Shown here one piece after another: positions 21,952 to 31,862 of a stretch of DNA of 64,000 nucleotides. This stretch comes from Sepiola atlantica (lineage: Eukaryota > Mollusca > Cephalopoda > Sepiida > Sepiolidae), in the NCBI GenBank assembly GCA_963556195.1, contig OY744525.1, positions 61,706,272 through 61,770,271 of the forward strand, in the 5' to 3' direction. The translations under genes and the position numbers were made by a program. Each line of letters starts with the position of its first letter. The first letter of the stretch is position 1. The notes below the pieces were generated by a model. That model saw only the letters and a list, made by a program, of their open reading frames with translations, did no database searches and was not told the origin of the DNA.

Positions 21952-21954
<3 letters not shown>
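21811..21954 (+). repeat. Family O repeat, copy 1
   Basis: Matches 46366-46525: 'acttgccataagtata', 'atactactac', 'gcactg..agtaaatactga', and then TA-rich sequence. Confidence 0.55.

Positions 21955-22000
<46 letters not shown>
21955..22000. repeat. (TA)n microsatellite
   Basis: About 22 TA units, adjoining a foldback. Confidence 0.95.
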
Positions 22001-22004
<4 letters not shown>

Positions 22005-22235
22005 TAGATAAAGTGAAAGAATGGTTCTCTGAGGAGAAGATTTTCTTTGAAAACCCATGAGTTAAGGACTTTAAAGGACTTTGCTTGAACATTGAATGCT
22101 AATGAAATTTGTTTCGCACCTTATTTTATTCTTTCACTTTATCTAGTGCTATTAATGCTCTATCCAGTATATTGAGCTTCAGTTTTATCCGGATGTTCAC
22201 TAATTAAAGGTATTAGTTGCCTCTTATATCTTTTG
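22001..22235. repeat. Foldback element related to 52195-52545
   Basis: 'cactagataaagtgaaagaa' (22001-22020) and 'ttctttcactttatctagtg' (22129-22148) are exact inverse ends. The interior 'ctctgaggagaagatttt' + 'ctttgaaaa' matches the minus strand of 52370-52402, and 'gctctatccagtatat' matches 52216-52233 in reverse. Confidence 0.6.
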
Positions 22236-22239
22236 TTGT

Positions 22240-22244
22240 ATTAA

Positions 22245-22278
<34 letters not shown>

Positions 22279-22300
22279 TGCATACGCATATTTTAGATGG

Positions 22301-22351
<51 letters not shown>

Positions 22352-22490
22352 TTTTGTTTGGGTGGGTGTGTATATATATATATACTCATATTTTAGATGG
22401 AATTTTATATATACATATATATATACACACATTTTGTTTGGATGGGTATAGATATATATATATATACATACATATATTATATTATATATA
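22240..22490. repeat. (TA)n with a duplicated roughly 110-bp unit
   Basis: 'atattttagatggaatttta' occurs at about 22289 and 22388. 'acacattttgtttggrtggg' occurs at about 22345 and 22427. TA runs separate them. The duplication of TA tract plus unique insert is recent in appearance. Confidence 0.8.
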
Positions 22491-23149
22491 TTGGATTGTT
22501 ATATATAAACCGCATCCAAAATACTTTCTAAAAACAGCTCTCTCGATCCGAATTATTTTCCGATTTAAATGATTAATCATTGGTGACTATTTTAGTCTGT
22601 TAATCTGCATCGCACGAGATTTAAACGAGTTCAGTTAATGAATGCAGTTCCTAATCGAATTACAAAAAGTCTTGGCAGATATCAAGGTTCTCCTCTCCGT
22701 TGTATCCAAAATGCCGATTTCTGTCCCTCTGAGCAAAAAAAGAGGTTTGTCGGGATTTTCATACTCTTAATGCGTTTGTACATTCATTTAATCTATAAAT
22801 GGCATTTCGATGATGAGAAATGCAGCTTCGACTCATCAGAGAGTGAAAAAACATGATACAAGTGTGTGTGTGTGTGTGTTTGTGTGTATGCGTTTGTGTG
22901 TGTATTACTTATTACATAGTAGCAATATGTATTGGGAGAGTAGAAAGTGACAAAGGGAGAAGAATTGCTGTTTTCTGAGTCGTAGTCTATCCATCTAACA
23001 CTTATCGTTGGAAAGCTTTTGGCCTTGAAGTAGTATTTTTTTTTTTTTAGCTTCTTACATCAAGTGGCTAGAGCGATTTCCATAAAATAAGAAAGCTATT
23101 GAGGTTTTCGAGAAGTTTTGTTAAAGGGTGGAGCAGGTGCTAGTGTGAT
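22491..23149. other. Non-coding spacer with (GT)n
   Basis: A GT microsatellite lies at about 22862-22905. A small frame at 22638-22856 has no recognisable similarity. A T run lies at about 23036-23048. Confidence 0.4.
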
Positions 23150-23690
23150 TGCGTGAATTAAGAGTGGGTAGAGTAAGTTCAAGAAACTTCTGGCATTACT
23201 GATCAGCAGAGCGTTAACACTGTCGGCCAAGGGAAGAGTCTATCAGGCATGTGTACGAAGTGTGATGATGTATGGAAGTGAAACGTGGCCAGTGAGGGTT
23301 GAGGACATGCGTTGCATGGAGAGAATTGATATAAGAATGATACGATGGATGTGCAATGTGAGTCTAAAAGACAGGCTTAGATCTAATGACCTTAGAGGAA
23401 GATTAAATCTGGATAGTATAGAGATATGTGTGCAGAATAGGAGACTTCGATGGTATGGCCACGTTGAAACAATGGGTTTTTGGGTTAGTAGATGTAGAAC
23501 AGTTGAGGTAGCAAGTTCAGTTCACAAGGGAAGGCCAAAGAAAACATGGGAGGAAGTGATAAAAATGGACTTGAGGGAAAGAAGGATAAATAAAGACCCG
23601 TCAGAGATTGGTTAATCTGAAAGTCAATTTCTTAAAGTCGTCCAACACATGCCAGCATGAAAAACGGAAGTTAAGCTGAATATTATGATG
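23150..23690 (+). pseudogene. LINE reverse-transcriptase C-terminal remnant (RTE-like family), with 3' tail
   Basis: The frame ending with TAA at 23613-23615 encodes the well-known C-terminal block of an endonuclease/reverse-transcriptase polyprotein: KGRVYQACVRSVMMYGSETW, VEDMRCMERIDIRMIRWMCN, LRGRLNLDSIE, NRRLRWYGHVE and GRPKKTWEEVIKMDLRE. Upstream the same frame reads KFKKLLALLISRALTLSAKG but is broken by TGA (23154-23156) and TAG (23169-23171), the latter where Trp is usual. No catalytic domain remains. The non-coding tail has 'catgccagcatg', 'acggaagttaa' and ATGATG. The pattern fits RTE-like non-LTR elements of invertebrates, though the clade is not certain. Two more copies of the same tail are at 39187-39545 and 62915-63330, both on the minus strand. 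Confidence 0.85.
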
Positions 23691-23789
23691 ATCATTATCA
23701 TACAAGCATCTCTATAAGAAGCTCAGTCTACCAGACGTTGTCAGTCTTTCTCTACTCTTTCGTTATTTCCATGGAAGATGCTCGTCATA

Positions 23790-24175
23790 GCTCCAATCAC
23801 CGGTTCCTCCTATAAGACATTCACAGCAAGAACTCGTCTCCATACCACAATTGAAAAAAACTTTCCTTTCTTCCTCCATATAATTAGTGTCAGACGGGAT
23901 TTCCAGAGTTTCTTTCAAAGAAAATCCCATCTGTAGCACACATTACCACAAGACTGCTTCCTTGCAGACTATAACATGGCCGTCTTCAAATCCAATTTCG
24001 ACAAATGCTTGTCATAAACCGTCCCTATAAGTAATCAAAATTTCTTCATTCCCTTCATTATTTTAAATCCTCTCATAATATTCTTCATCATTAAACCGAC
24101 AATCTATCCATCATATTAACCCTAATCCTCAAATGGCTTTTGGCATTGATAAATGGTGACTCATTACTAGCAAAC
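23790..24175 (+). pseudogene. LINE reverse-transcriptase C-terminal remnant (family F)
   Basis: The plus frame ending with TAA at 24015-24017 reads YKTFTARTRLHTTIEKNFPF, then FLHIISVRRDFQSFFQRKSH, then LPQDCFLADYNMAVFKSNFD and KCLS. An internal TAG sits where the usual LWN-type Trp is expected. 'FF.R..HLW.TLP..........FK..FDK.L' is the typical end of non-LTR reverse transcriptase polyproteins. The 3' flank to about 24175 ('aatggcttttggcattgata') is shared with the copies at 8505, 38745 and 44945 (all minus). It lies 100 bp beyond another LINE tail in the same orientation. Confidence 0.75.
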
Positions 24176-25139
24176 AAAAAAAAAGAAGTCAGTCGGTCTA
24201 CTACATTTGAGCATAGAGGCACCAAGCCTATTTACAATAGCACTGCCTAACGCCAACTATTTCAAACAATCCCTTCCTTTAACACGTTGTGACCTAGTTC
24301 AACCAATCAGAGTCTCTAATATCTTAACTTTCCTTCCTTACGTAAAAGATTTAGTCTGGCAGTAAAATAAGTTTAATATAAAAATCATTTAATTTTGTTC
24401 TTTTTAGTTTTGTATGAACAGATGCGTTATTAACTGAATTTTGATTGATAACATTGTTAATATTACTTGGAGTAATATGCTTTTAGAGTATAACTGACAC
24501 GGTTTGATCCCTAGGTTTATTGAATCATATTCTAATTGACTGATTTAGTCATGTGACTGTGATAGAAAGATTTGAAGTTCAAACAGTTGCAGTTTAAAAG
24601 TTTATATGTAAAACTTCACATGTAAGATCCTGCTAGATAGGTGCGTTTAGAACGCTTCATATTCTCTTCTAACAATAACCAGAAGCAACCCACAGTTAAG
24701 GAAAATGGATCCATAGTTAAATTAATAAAGTGTATTTTAAGATTAAAATGGTGGTAGTCTCCTTCATGCATAAACTTCTTCTAGCTACCTGACTGAGAGA
24801 AAAGTATTTGAAGAACATTTTCTCATGATGTACGGGTGACAGAGAAGCAGATTGCGTCCTTCGGATGACGTCATATACGTTGTCATACTAAAATTGTTAC
24901 TGTCAGTTGATTACCTAATTATGGTGCTGAAATACACTTTGTACGGAGAATTAAAAAAAATGGCTACATGGTCGATAAATGGATAATCAAAATGAATCCA
25001 CTACTACAATCACATGGTTTAGGGTTATCAGAAACGATCGGAATAAGCCTTCGTACAGTTAAGAAATTTCAACATAGATTAGTATTAAGCAGTTTTATTT
25101 ATAGCTATTCCTTTGACTTAAAGAAATGGTTCAAACTTT
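24176..25139. other. Non-coding spacer
   Basis: AT-rich. I see no gene, RNA or repeat partner within the window. Confidence 0.35.
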
Positions 25140-26440
25140 CATTTGCTGCACACTGGCAGAGTGGGAATTAATTTGGGACACAATCCTCCCTACTTCAGTA
25201 CCTGGGTGGTGCAAGCGTATGGGTGGGGAGCTGAGAATGTGGGTGACAGCTATCGTAGAAGACTTTGCTAAGCTCTCAGGTCCACAAGTGGTTGTTCTTT
25301 GACTGGAATTGCGATTGGTTAACCATCTTGTGACCACCATGCATGGGCTGCCACGGTTCAAGATGTGGTGCAGGCCAGAGAAGGAGCCGGCTAAACACAA
25401 CCAGGGTAAACACCACTGCAACAAACACAACACAGCCCTAAAGTCCAACCCCTTCTCAATGCGGCAGGGCTCTGGCAATGGATAGTGTCAGAGCCATGCT
25501 GTCGCAAACTTCGGTTCCTGGCAGGATCACCGAAGGTGGATTGGTCTGACAGCCAGCGGTATTTGGGCCGAGCTCAGCTAAAGGGGTTCTGGTGAAATCC
25601 AAGGGCATCAGCATCAGGATCTTGCAACCTCTGGTCGTTTTGGCCAATGCGGCTGTGGACAATCTATGGAAAATAAGGACGCTCAGCAATCTATCACAAT
25701 ACAGAGTAAGAATAACAATGTTGTATTGCACATGTGAAACTGTCACTCAAAACCTACAGATGGTGACCTTTCTCAACAACTTGGAGCAACTGCTAGTCCC
25801 AATTAACCTCAGTGCTGGGGGTAACCTGAAATCCATCAGTAACATTAAGGGCTCCAAATCTACAAAAAGAACCTCGATCAAAAGTAGACAATATCGACAT
25901 CTTCATGTTCGATGTTGCATTCAGGTCGAATTTGCTCAACAACACCACTCCCCTAAAGTCCAAACATTCCTCACTGTGGTAGGGGGTGGTGGCAACATGA
26001 TAGTGTCAGAGCTACTTGGCCAACAGGGCTCTGGTTAAAATCCAGTAAGAATCAACATCAGAATCCGTCGTCCTTTGGTCGTCTCTGCATCTGCAGCAAG
26101 CAGAGATGTGTCAGGCGCAGAACCACAAATCAATGGAGTGAAAGTGGCAACGTTGCTTCTGTGCCATTCATTTGTGTGTTCTGGTCAAACCTTCCCCGAC
26201 TTTGCATGCAATGGCTTAGCCTTGCTGCTCTCGGTGTCAGGGGTGAAAACCTGCAATCTTTCAGGTTAATGAATTGTTGCAACTTACGAGGAGGACTTCA
26301 TAAAGACCAGATCTTCGTGAGATCTATGCAGAAGTCCGGTTATGTTAACAACAACAGCAACAGGCAACAGGCTTGCCAAAACCCCACATGTTTGGAATCA
26401 TGCATACACGCGTCCACTTAATTATAAAAATAAAATAGCT
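25140..26440. other. Less AT-rich unassigned segment with a diverged internal duplication
   Basis: This 1.2-kb stretch differs from its surroundings in composition and lacks TA tracts. Two parts repeat in order: 'ctaaagtccaa' + 'ggatagtgtcagagc' (25438-25496) corresponds to 25955-26010. 'tctggtgaaatcca' + 'catcagcatcaggatc' + 'cctctggtcgt' (25587-25640) corresponds to 26030-26082. The plus frame 25592-26038 begins at GTG, not ATG, and has no recognisable domain. The segment may be the untranslated leader or internal part of a retroelement, but I cannot identify it. Confidence 0.45.
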
Positions 26441-26445
26441 CCTAT

Positions 26446-26745
26446 TTATTTGGTTTGGTTGCTTTGTTTTACAGCATATCAACACTTTTCGGGTTATTTA
26501 ATTCCAAATCAGGTTATTTTGGTAAAAGTTTTTATGCTTCAAGTTCTTTATATCTTCAAATATTCATTCATGGTGTTTCATTTGGTTGTTTTATAGAGGA
26601 AAATTGTTGTTTTTGGCTTTGCAGAACATGATTGAGTTGTGCAAAGAGAAAGGAAAAAAAACAAAAACATCAATGTTTGCTGCATTTTAAGTCGGGAAGC
26701 TGGTATCTTCAGACAAGTTGATCTGGTAGCAACAGCCTATTTATT
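26446..26745 (+). repeat. Family A element, copy 2
   Basis: Matches the 8660-8942 insertion from 'cagcatatcaacacttttcg' to 'gatctggtagcaaca'. It has 'gcttcaagttctttatatct', 'gctttgcagaacatgattga' and 'aacatcaatgttt'. Full length by comparison. No target duplication is obvious. Confidence 0.7.
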
Positions 26746-27636
26746 GAATAAAAATGAGATTTTAATTTTTTATAACTTGATAAATACAGAGATAAAAAAA
26801 TGCGTTCTTAAACTGCGGGTTTAATGATGTTACCAAAGTGCAGTTTTTTTTTAAACAGAATTTGAGACACCGTCCGTAACGATAGAAATACAAATTTGTG
26901 TAGTTACAATGTATTAGCTTGGATTAACGCTTTCTCACGGTGGCATCCCCATTGAATTAAAAAGGCTAGCTCCCTCCTTCACGTTGGCAATTGGCCTATC
27001 CAAACTCGACCCTTGTTCCTGCAGCATATTTGGAGTCCCGCCTACCCACACGCTTTCAAATAATGATGCCGATAAAACGCTGACTTCATTTCTGCTTTGC
27101 TCTCAAAGATTCAGAGTAAAATAACATATAAAGAAAAGAATAAAATTATGGTAAACAAAAAAGTCACAAAAGTAATTTCCATCACGAAACCCCGAAAAAA
27201 GACACAAAAGAAAGACACAAAAAGAAAGACACAAAAGAACGACACAAAAAGAGGAAAAAATAAAAAAAAATAAAATAAAAACACACAAAAAAAAAAAAAG
27301 CAAAGAGTAAAAACATTTTCAAGAGACTGCTTATCATACTAATCAGATTACGGCTATTTTCGTACCGTTCCCCGAGGGAGTCTGCGGCCAGTCCATCACC
27401 AATGCAAATATCTAAATCACTCAAAGAACTCAATATAGTCGCTGATTGGTCGTACGCTTAATCGTGGTCTAGTTCCCAAACATGGCCGACAAGATAGAAG
27501 AGAATAATTCAGTTATGGGAGAGAGCGTGATGGGGAAAACAAAAAAATTAGATAACAGTATTAAATTAAACTGTTCCCCTTTTTATACGCAGCAAGAATA
27601 CCTGCAGTGAGTTGGGGACAACATAATCTAGGTCTT

Positions 27637-27639
<3 letters not shown>
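26746..27639. other. Non-coding spacer with a short A-rich tandem repeat
   Basis: At 27190-27256 'agacacaaaaagaa'-like 14-bp units repeat about four times. This gives a Phe/Leu/Cys-rich spurious frame on the minus strand. Nothing else is recognised. Confidence 0.45.
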
Positions 27640-27667
<28 letters not shown>

Positions 27668-27732
27668 GTAATAATAATAAGAGTAATAATAATAAGAGTA
27701 ATAATAATAAGAGTAATAATAATATCTGGTTT
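27640..27732. repeat. (AAT)n microsatellite with AGT interruptions
   Basis: About thirty triplets, with a regular 'aagagt' interruption roughly every 18 bp. Confidence 0.95.
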
Positions 27733-27800
27733 TATTTGCCCGTTTTACGGCATATCAACCCTTTTTAGCTTATTTAATGCCAATACCGACTGAAAACAAT
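27733..27800 (+). repeat. Family A fragment (left end)
   Basis: 'cgttttacggcatatcaacc' followed by 'ttatttaatgcca' is the left end of family A. The remainder is missing. Confidence 0.6.
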
Positions 27801-27837
27801 TCACTGAACACACGTTGCTCTTTTGCTTATAGGTGGG

Positions 27838-28298
27838 AGAAAATTGTGGGTTCATACCTTTCCAGGTAGTATTAGTGCATAATTAAGCATAAGATATTCA
27901 ATATGATTTTAGGATACTTAATTCTGTAGTCTGAAACAGTATTCTTTAGGCCAATCACACACCTCATGATAGTATCTCTCTCTCTCTACTCATATATGTC
28001 TTTATTTATATAAAGTTAGGCATGTTTATGTGTTCATATATTCGGATGTACAGAATTGAGCCTGGTCAGTACTAAAATGGGTGACCATTTGAGAATACCA
28101 GGTGCTGTATGTGTTCTCCGCTTATACCAGCATTGTCTCCGGTCGTCCTGGACTTCTCCTTGCCACTGCAATAAAACAGTGTCGTTTCAGGAGAGGTGTG
28201 GTTGGAGATTGCACAACCCTTGCTTCACAATTACACATGCAGCTACCTTTACAGGGAGTATCCATTGTCTCTCAAGACTGAACAGAGGTCATGTACAG
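27838..28298 (+). repeat. Family M repeat containing a 5S rRNA-like block, copy 2
   Basis: Collinear with 11575-12200. Its tail keeps 'ggacttctccttgccactgc', 'gagattgcacaaccctt' and 'tatccattgtctct'. A CT microsatellite lies at about 27976-27989. The right end abuts a family E fragment. Confidence 0.6.
28052..28110 (+). pseudogene. 5S rRNA-like sequence (3' half), diverged
   Basis: 'ttgagcctggtcagtact' then 'aaatgggtgacc', 'tgagaatacc' and 'aggtgctgta' follows the 3' half of 5S rRNA closely. The 5' half is absent. It is part of repeat family M. Confidence 0.65.
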
Positions 28299-28400
28299 GA
28301 TTCACTCTTAAACTAATTAACCTATCAGTGTGCATTTTGAACCACAGCTCTGAAACATAAGGGGTCGTAATGTGGGCTATATTTAGTTTAATTTAGTTTT
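28299..28400 (-). repeat. Family E fragment (right end), minus strand
   Basis: 'acaggattcactcttaaact' and 'cgtaatgtgggctatattta' match the minus-strand copy at 53110-53210. It is truncated after about 100 bp. Confidence 0.6.
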
Positions 28401-28684
28401 ATACTAACGGGGTTGAACGGTTCTTGTGAGAGCTGTGTTTGTTGATGAGTGAGTTGCATTGAATGTTTCTGAAAACGTGTTTGGATGAGATGGAATAGAG
28501 GTGTAAGTTGGTCGAGTAGATAACAGTTCTAATTGTGTGCGTGCGGGATTTTGTTTTGGTGAATGCAAATGCCCCTTTTCTTGCATTGAAAAAGAAATTC
28601 TTTGGGTATTTTAAAACTTTAAGGACGGACTCTACAGTGTTATATTCATTAGTGAAGTGTTGTGGGCTGCATATACTACGATTC
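28401..28684. other. Non-coding spacer
   Basis: Small frames on both strands without recognisable similarity. Confidence 0.35.
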
Positions 28685-28712
28685 CCTACCACCACCACCA
28701 CCACCACCATCT
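28685..28712. repeat. (ACC)n microsatellite
   Basis: About seven ACC triplets. Confidence 0.9.
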
Positions 28713-28772
28713 ACATTTAATCTTTCCCACGCAATCAAATACCCATCTATCCTTCACCTACTTTAAAACATG

Positions 28773-28920
28773 CAGAAGATGGCCGTTGAATTTAATTCCA
28801 ACGGCCATCTTTTGCACGGTTCAAGTTGAAAATTCGTATTCGCTGTCATCTGAAAAAGGGTCTTTCACCCGAAATATTATGTTATACGGATCCCAACATC
28901 GGATGACAGGGCAAGTAAGA
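28773..28920 (+). repeat. Hairpin followed by a decayed hammerhead-like fold
   Basis: 'aagatggccgttg' and 'caacggccatctt' (28776-28809) form a near-perfect hairpin with 'aatttaattc' as loop. Next, 'ctgtcatc' (28846) pairs with 'gatgacag' (28902). Between them 'ctgaaaaagggtctttcacc' + 'cgaaat' has a GGGT/ACCC stem II and GAAA. The first core strand is CTGAAAA, not CTGANGA, so activity is unlikely. Confidence 0.4.
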
Positions 28921-29272
28921 TTTGTAATTAAAATTTGAAACTTTAATGCGGTCTTCCAGTTTTAATATGCAACTAGAATCCAAAGGGGTTTAAACCATTC
29001 GACGAGATAAAACGTCATAACAGATCTCTTCCTACCCACGCTTTCTCTGGTTTGATGGATAATGTCATTCACTGAGCACGGTTATCCTCCATCTGTTTTA
29101 ATGAACAGCACCATCATTTTGATGATGTCATCAAGTGTGCACGAAAACAAAAGCAAAATACATAGAGTTTTGATAGTATATTAGACCCTCAGAAGTCAAG
29201 ACCGCTTGTTTAGATAAAACTAACTGCGCACAGAGGGTGAACTGAATTGAACCGAACTGATAATACCTGGAC

Positions 29273-29478
29273 GGACTATGCCGGCTTTCTCTGAATGGTG
29301 GAAGTTTACAGGGAATATCAAATTCACAAGCGGTTCCCAGACGCATGTATATTCTGGTCATGAAAAGATGACATACAGCACCTAGCATTCCCAAATGGCC
29401 ATCCATCTGGTACTGGCCAGGCTCCATGTCGCTTAACTTCAGTGATCTAGCAAAAACCGGTGTGTCAACGCAATTATG
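29273..29478 (-). repeat. 5S rRNA-derived SINE-like repeat
   Basis: The minus-strand 5' part (29478 to 29373) is 5S-like over almost its whole length. The order is 'acaccggtttttgctagatc', 'actgaagttaagcgacatgg', 'agcctggccagtac', 'gatggatggccatttgggaa' and 'taggtgctgta'. It includes the internal promoter region. A tail of about 100 bp follows (29372 to 29273), of which a fragment also occurs at 10085-10165. A 5S head plus unrelated tail is the structure of SINE3-type elements. Substitutions in conserved positions argue against a functional 5S gene. Confidence 0.7.
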
Positions 29479-29499
29479 CTGTACAGTGGGTGACGTCAT

Positions 29500-29615
29500 C
29501 CATTAAAACGTGATGTCATAAAATCTTTTGCTACCCCTCTCCCTGGTTGATGGAATGACATTGTGTGATGTCATGAAGTGTGCACAGAGACAAGCAAGAA
29601 AGTAAGACCCAAAGT
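29500..29615. other. Short duplicated non-coding segment
   Basis: 'tacccctctccctggttgat' with 'catgaagtgtgcac' echoes 29030-29145 ('cctacccacgctttctctgg', 'catcaagtgtgcac'). It is an old direct repeat about 500 bp apart. Confidence 0.4.
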
Positions 29616-29629
29616 TTTAGTAGTATATA

Positions 29630-29826
29630 GATAGAGCATGGACGGCGGCACCGGGGGGGCAGGGGGGGGGGGGCTCCAGCCCCCTCACTTTTTGACTTGG
29701 GCCCCCCCACTTTACGTTCATCAATAATTAAGTAGATATGCATGTGTTTAACCGGGCCCCCTCACTTTTTAGGAGAAGCCCCCCCCCCCACTTTTATAAC
29801 TGTCCCGCCGGCCCTGGATAGAGTGT
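29630..29826. repeat. G/C-run-rich element with complementary ends
   Basis: 'atagagcatggacggcgg' at the left and 'ccgccggccctggatagag' at the right (29805-29822) are partly complementary in the GGCGG/CCGCC part and share 'atagag' flanks. Inside, 'cccctcactttttg' and 'cccccactttt' repeat with C and G runs up to 12-13. It is a compact non-coding repeat of unknown class. Confidence 0.5.
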
Positions 29827-30080
29827 TACTAATGTTGTAGCCTCAAGCCATCAACGATTTGGGTCTGGGACTGGTGTACTGTACGTAACGTAAAACATCA
29901 CTCTTTTGCTTTTGTACAGCAGAGGGCATCGCAAACAAGTTTCTAATAAGGTTCTGCACTTCCTAGAACCGCTTCTGCCAGAGACTTGATAGAGTATAAA
30001 AATATACAGAGAAAATGTGAAAAACAATGTCATATGATATCTTTTGCAGACACTATTAGATATAGCGGTCTCTTAAAGCA
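29827..30080. other. Non-coding spacer
   Basis: Nothing recognised. Confidence 0.3.
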
Positions 30081-30084
30081 GGCT

Positions 30085-30445
30085 TGCCGCAACTTTAGTT
30101 GATCAGAGATTCTTACCTGGAAGATACCAGTCGAAGATATGTTCTCGATAATCAGTCTGGCAGAAACTGGGTCATTGCGGTGGCCTTTTATCTGTCAGAC
30201 TGAGGTATTGGGCCTGGGTAGTCCTAGGAGGTCCACCTCCCAGGCCTTGCCTCCCCTCTTTGAGGTAGAGTTAGTTAATTGCTAACTGCCTAAAGCTCCC
30301 TGACCGGAGAATATCGATGGGCTGCCCAGCCAGTTTTTAATAGGCCAGAGTGCCCCTTCTTTAGGGGCGCTGGTTTGATTCTCTCCACCTTCCGGACTTC
30401 TTCACGTCTTCCTGCGGTGGGAAGGAAGTAAATACCTTGGGCGAC
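30085..30445 (+). repeat. snRNA-associated SINE-like repeat family D, copy 2 (U1-like head)
   Basis: 'attcttacctgg' + 'aagataccagtcgaag' (30109-30137) resembles the 5' end of U1 snRNA (AUACUUACCUGG, AGAUACCA, CGAAG) with a short deletion. The body from 'cctaggaggtccacctccca' to 'gccagagtgccccttc' is shared with 30950-31215 and, reversed, 225-505. The body contains inverted 'ggaggtccacctcc'. It is non-coding. Confidence 0.6.
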
Positions 30446-30534
30446 TCTTAAATGCACATATATTTGCTGGTGTTTATAATAAGACAACCTTATTCTATCT
30501 TTCATTCTTTAATAAAGATCAATCTGTATTTATC

Positions 30535-30810
30535 TATAAATAAATGTACTTCCATCCCGTCACACAAAAGTTAGCGACTTAAGCGCACGCCTCTTTTTTT
30601 AGCCCCCCGACGAAACTATTTCAAGTGGTGAGGAGAACTCAAAAAGTAAATAGCAATTCAGACAACCACCGCTGTTTGAAATGAATTTGGAAAGAAATCT
30701 TCCACTCTATAATAAAAGTCAACAGTGAGCGTTTCTTTTCATCTTTAGGTTATCAGAAATGATAATTTATAAATTAAAAATATAATTACTGCGTAATTTT
30801 ATGATTTTAT
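30535..30810 (+). repeat. Family K repeat, copy 2
   Basis: Inverse of 17615-17890 over about 265 bp. The internal hairpin arms are less perfect here ('atttcaagtggtgagg', 'gtttgaaatg'). Confidence 0.7.
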
Positions 30811-30860
30811 ATGAATATTTGGTAATCATTACCATTACCGACATAACGGTATTTACTGTA
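30811..30860 (-). repeat. Family I fragment
   Basis: 'ggtaatcattaccattaccg' is the reverse complement of 31559-31580 in family I ('cggtaatagtaatgattacc'). Confidence 0.45.
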
Positions 30861-30904
30861 AAATAATTTGAAAAATTAGTAATAAAACAATTGATTTTGT
30901 TTTA

Positions 30905-31220
30905 TCTACTCCTTTTGGCTAAGATCAAAGTGTAGTATCTGTTCCGATGGATAATGCACCCCATAGACTGGTATTGTCTTGGCCATCGGGGCTTGATTTA
31001 CACCTGTTTATGGGTCTGTCTTGTGCAGTTCTAGGAGGTCCACTCTCACAGGCTTCGCCTCCCCTCTTTGGGGAGGAGTAAGTTTATTGTTTACTGCCTG
31101 AGGCGCCCCTACCAGGGAATGCCGACAGGGCTGACCAGGCAATTTTTAATGGCCAGAGTGCTCACCTCTCGGTGCTGGCTTTTCAAACCCCACTTTCCCG
31201 ACCTGACCTTGGGTCACATC
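30905..31220 (+). repeat. snRNA-associated SINE-like repeat family D, copy 3 (U2-like head)
   Basis: 'ccttttggctaagatcaaag' followed by 'tgtagtatctgttc' (30911-30944) is nearly identical to the 5' region of U2 snRNA (CCUUUUGGCUAAGAUCAAGU, GUAGUAUCUGUUC). It is followed by the same body as the copy at 30.1 kb ('ctaggaggtccact', 'cttcgcctcccctctttg', 'ggccagagtgctca'). U2 itself is longer and has further conserved parts that are absent, so this is a SINE-like fusion and not a U2 gene. Confidence 0.7.
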
Positions 31221-31284
31221 TTACTTGTGGGAGTAAGATAAAACTGGACTTGTGCCTAACTCCGCGAGCGGAGTAAATAAATAC

Positions 31285-31862
31285 TCATTTGCGACCTACT
31301 TGCATTAAAGATAGATATTTAATATAAGTTATAAATCTTTAAAGTTCCATAAATATCGAATCTGAGGAAAGTAGCCATTTTGTTTATTCAGTAATGTAAA
31401 CAAAGATGGCTACTTTTCTCATATTCGGTATTTACGGAACTTTAAAGGCTTTTACTTATATATTTTTTTAACGCAAAGAGATAACAAATGAGTAGGTAAA
31501 AGAAAAGAAATTGTTTTTGCCAAATTTCCCAACTGTATGTCCTTCAAAATGATTCATGTCGGTAATAGTAATGATTACCGAATATTTTAGCAATACATCT
31601 AATAACGAGTGCAAACGCTGACGAAGCATATTTCTTCGCCGCCATTTTTGACGGAGGGTGATAAATGCAAACTGATTCCAGAATTGGGAATTTTACTGCC
31701 GACTCAGCTGACTGCAATTGCTACTTGGAGCTTTAAAAGTGCCATGTCTTTCCAAGATAAAAAAAATTACTTTTAAATGTGACAATAATGGAGGTATTAA
31801 AGGTTCAATATCAAACCTTATGGCTCCTGCTTTTTTTTCTTAGATTTTATCCACAAGTTTCA
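31285..31862 (+). repeat. Family I repeat with internal foldback, copy 1
   Basis: Matches 49207-49772 throughout ('gacctacttgc', 'atttaatataagttataa', 'cgccatttttgacggagg', 'aagtgccatgtctt', 'acaataatggaggtattaaa'). At 31340-31445 two arms of about 45 bp are complementary ('agttccataaatatcgaa' with 'ttcggtatttacggaact', and 'aaagtagccattttgttta' with 'taaacaaagatggctacttt'). It is non-coding. Confidence 0.75.

Noticed and set aside
23262..23615. Possible intact small gene of 117 codons
   Set aside because: It is the last part of a LINE polyprotein. The frame continues upstream through two stops, and the apparent start is GTG inside the conserved YGSETW region.
25592..26038. 148-codon open frame
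   Set aside because: It starts at GTG, has no recognisable domain and overlaps one half of a diverged duplication. The segment is listed as unassigned instead.
29373..29478. Functional 5S rRNA gene
   Set aside because: Close to full length, but it has substitutions in conserved parts, has no T-run terminator at the 3' end, and continues into a SINE-like tail.
30905..30945. U2 snRNA gene
   Set aside because: Only about 34 nt of the 5' region match. The branch-site-pairing context continues into a SINE body, and the Sm site and 3' domains are missing.
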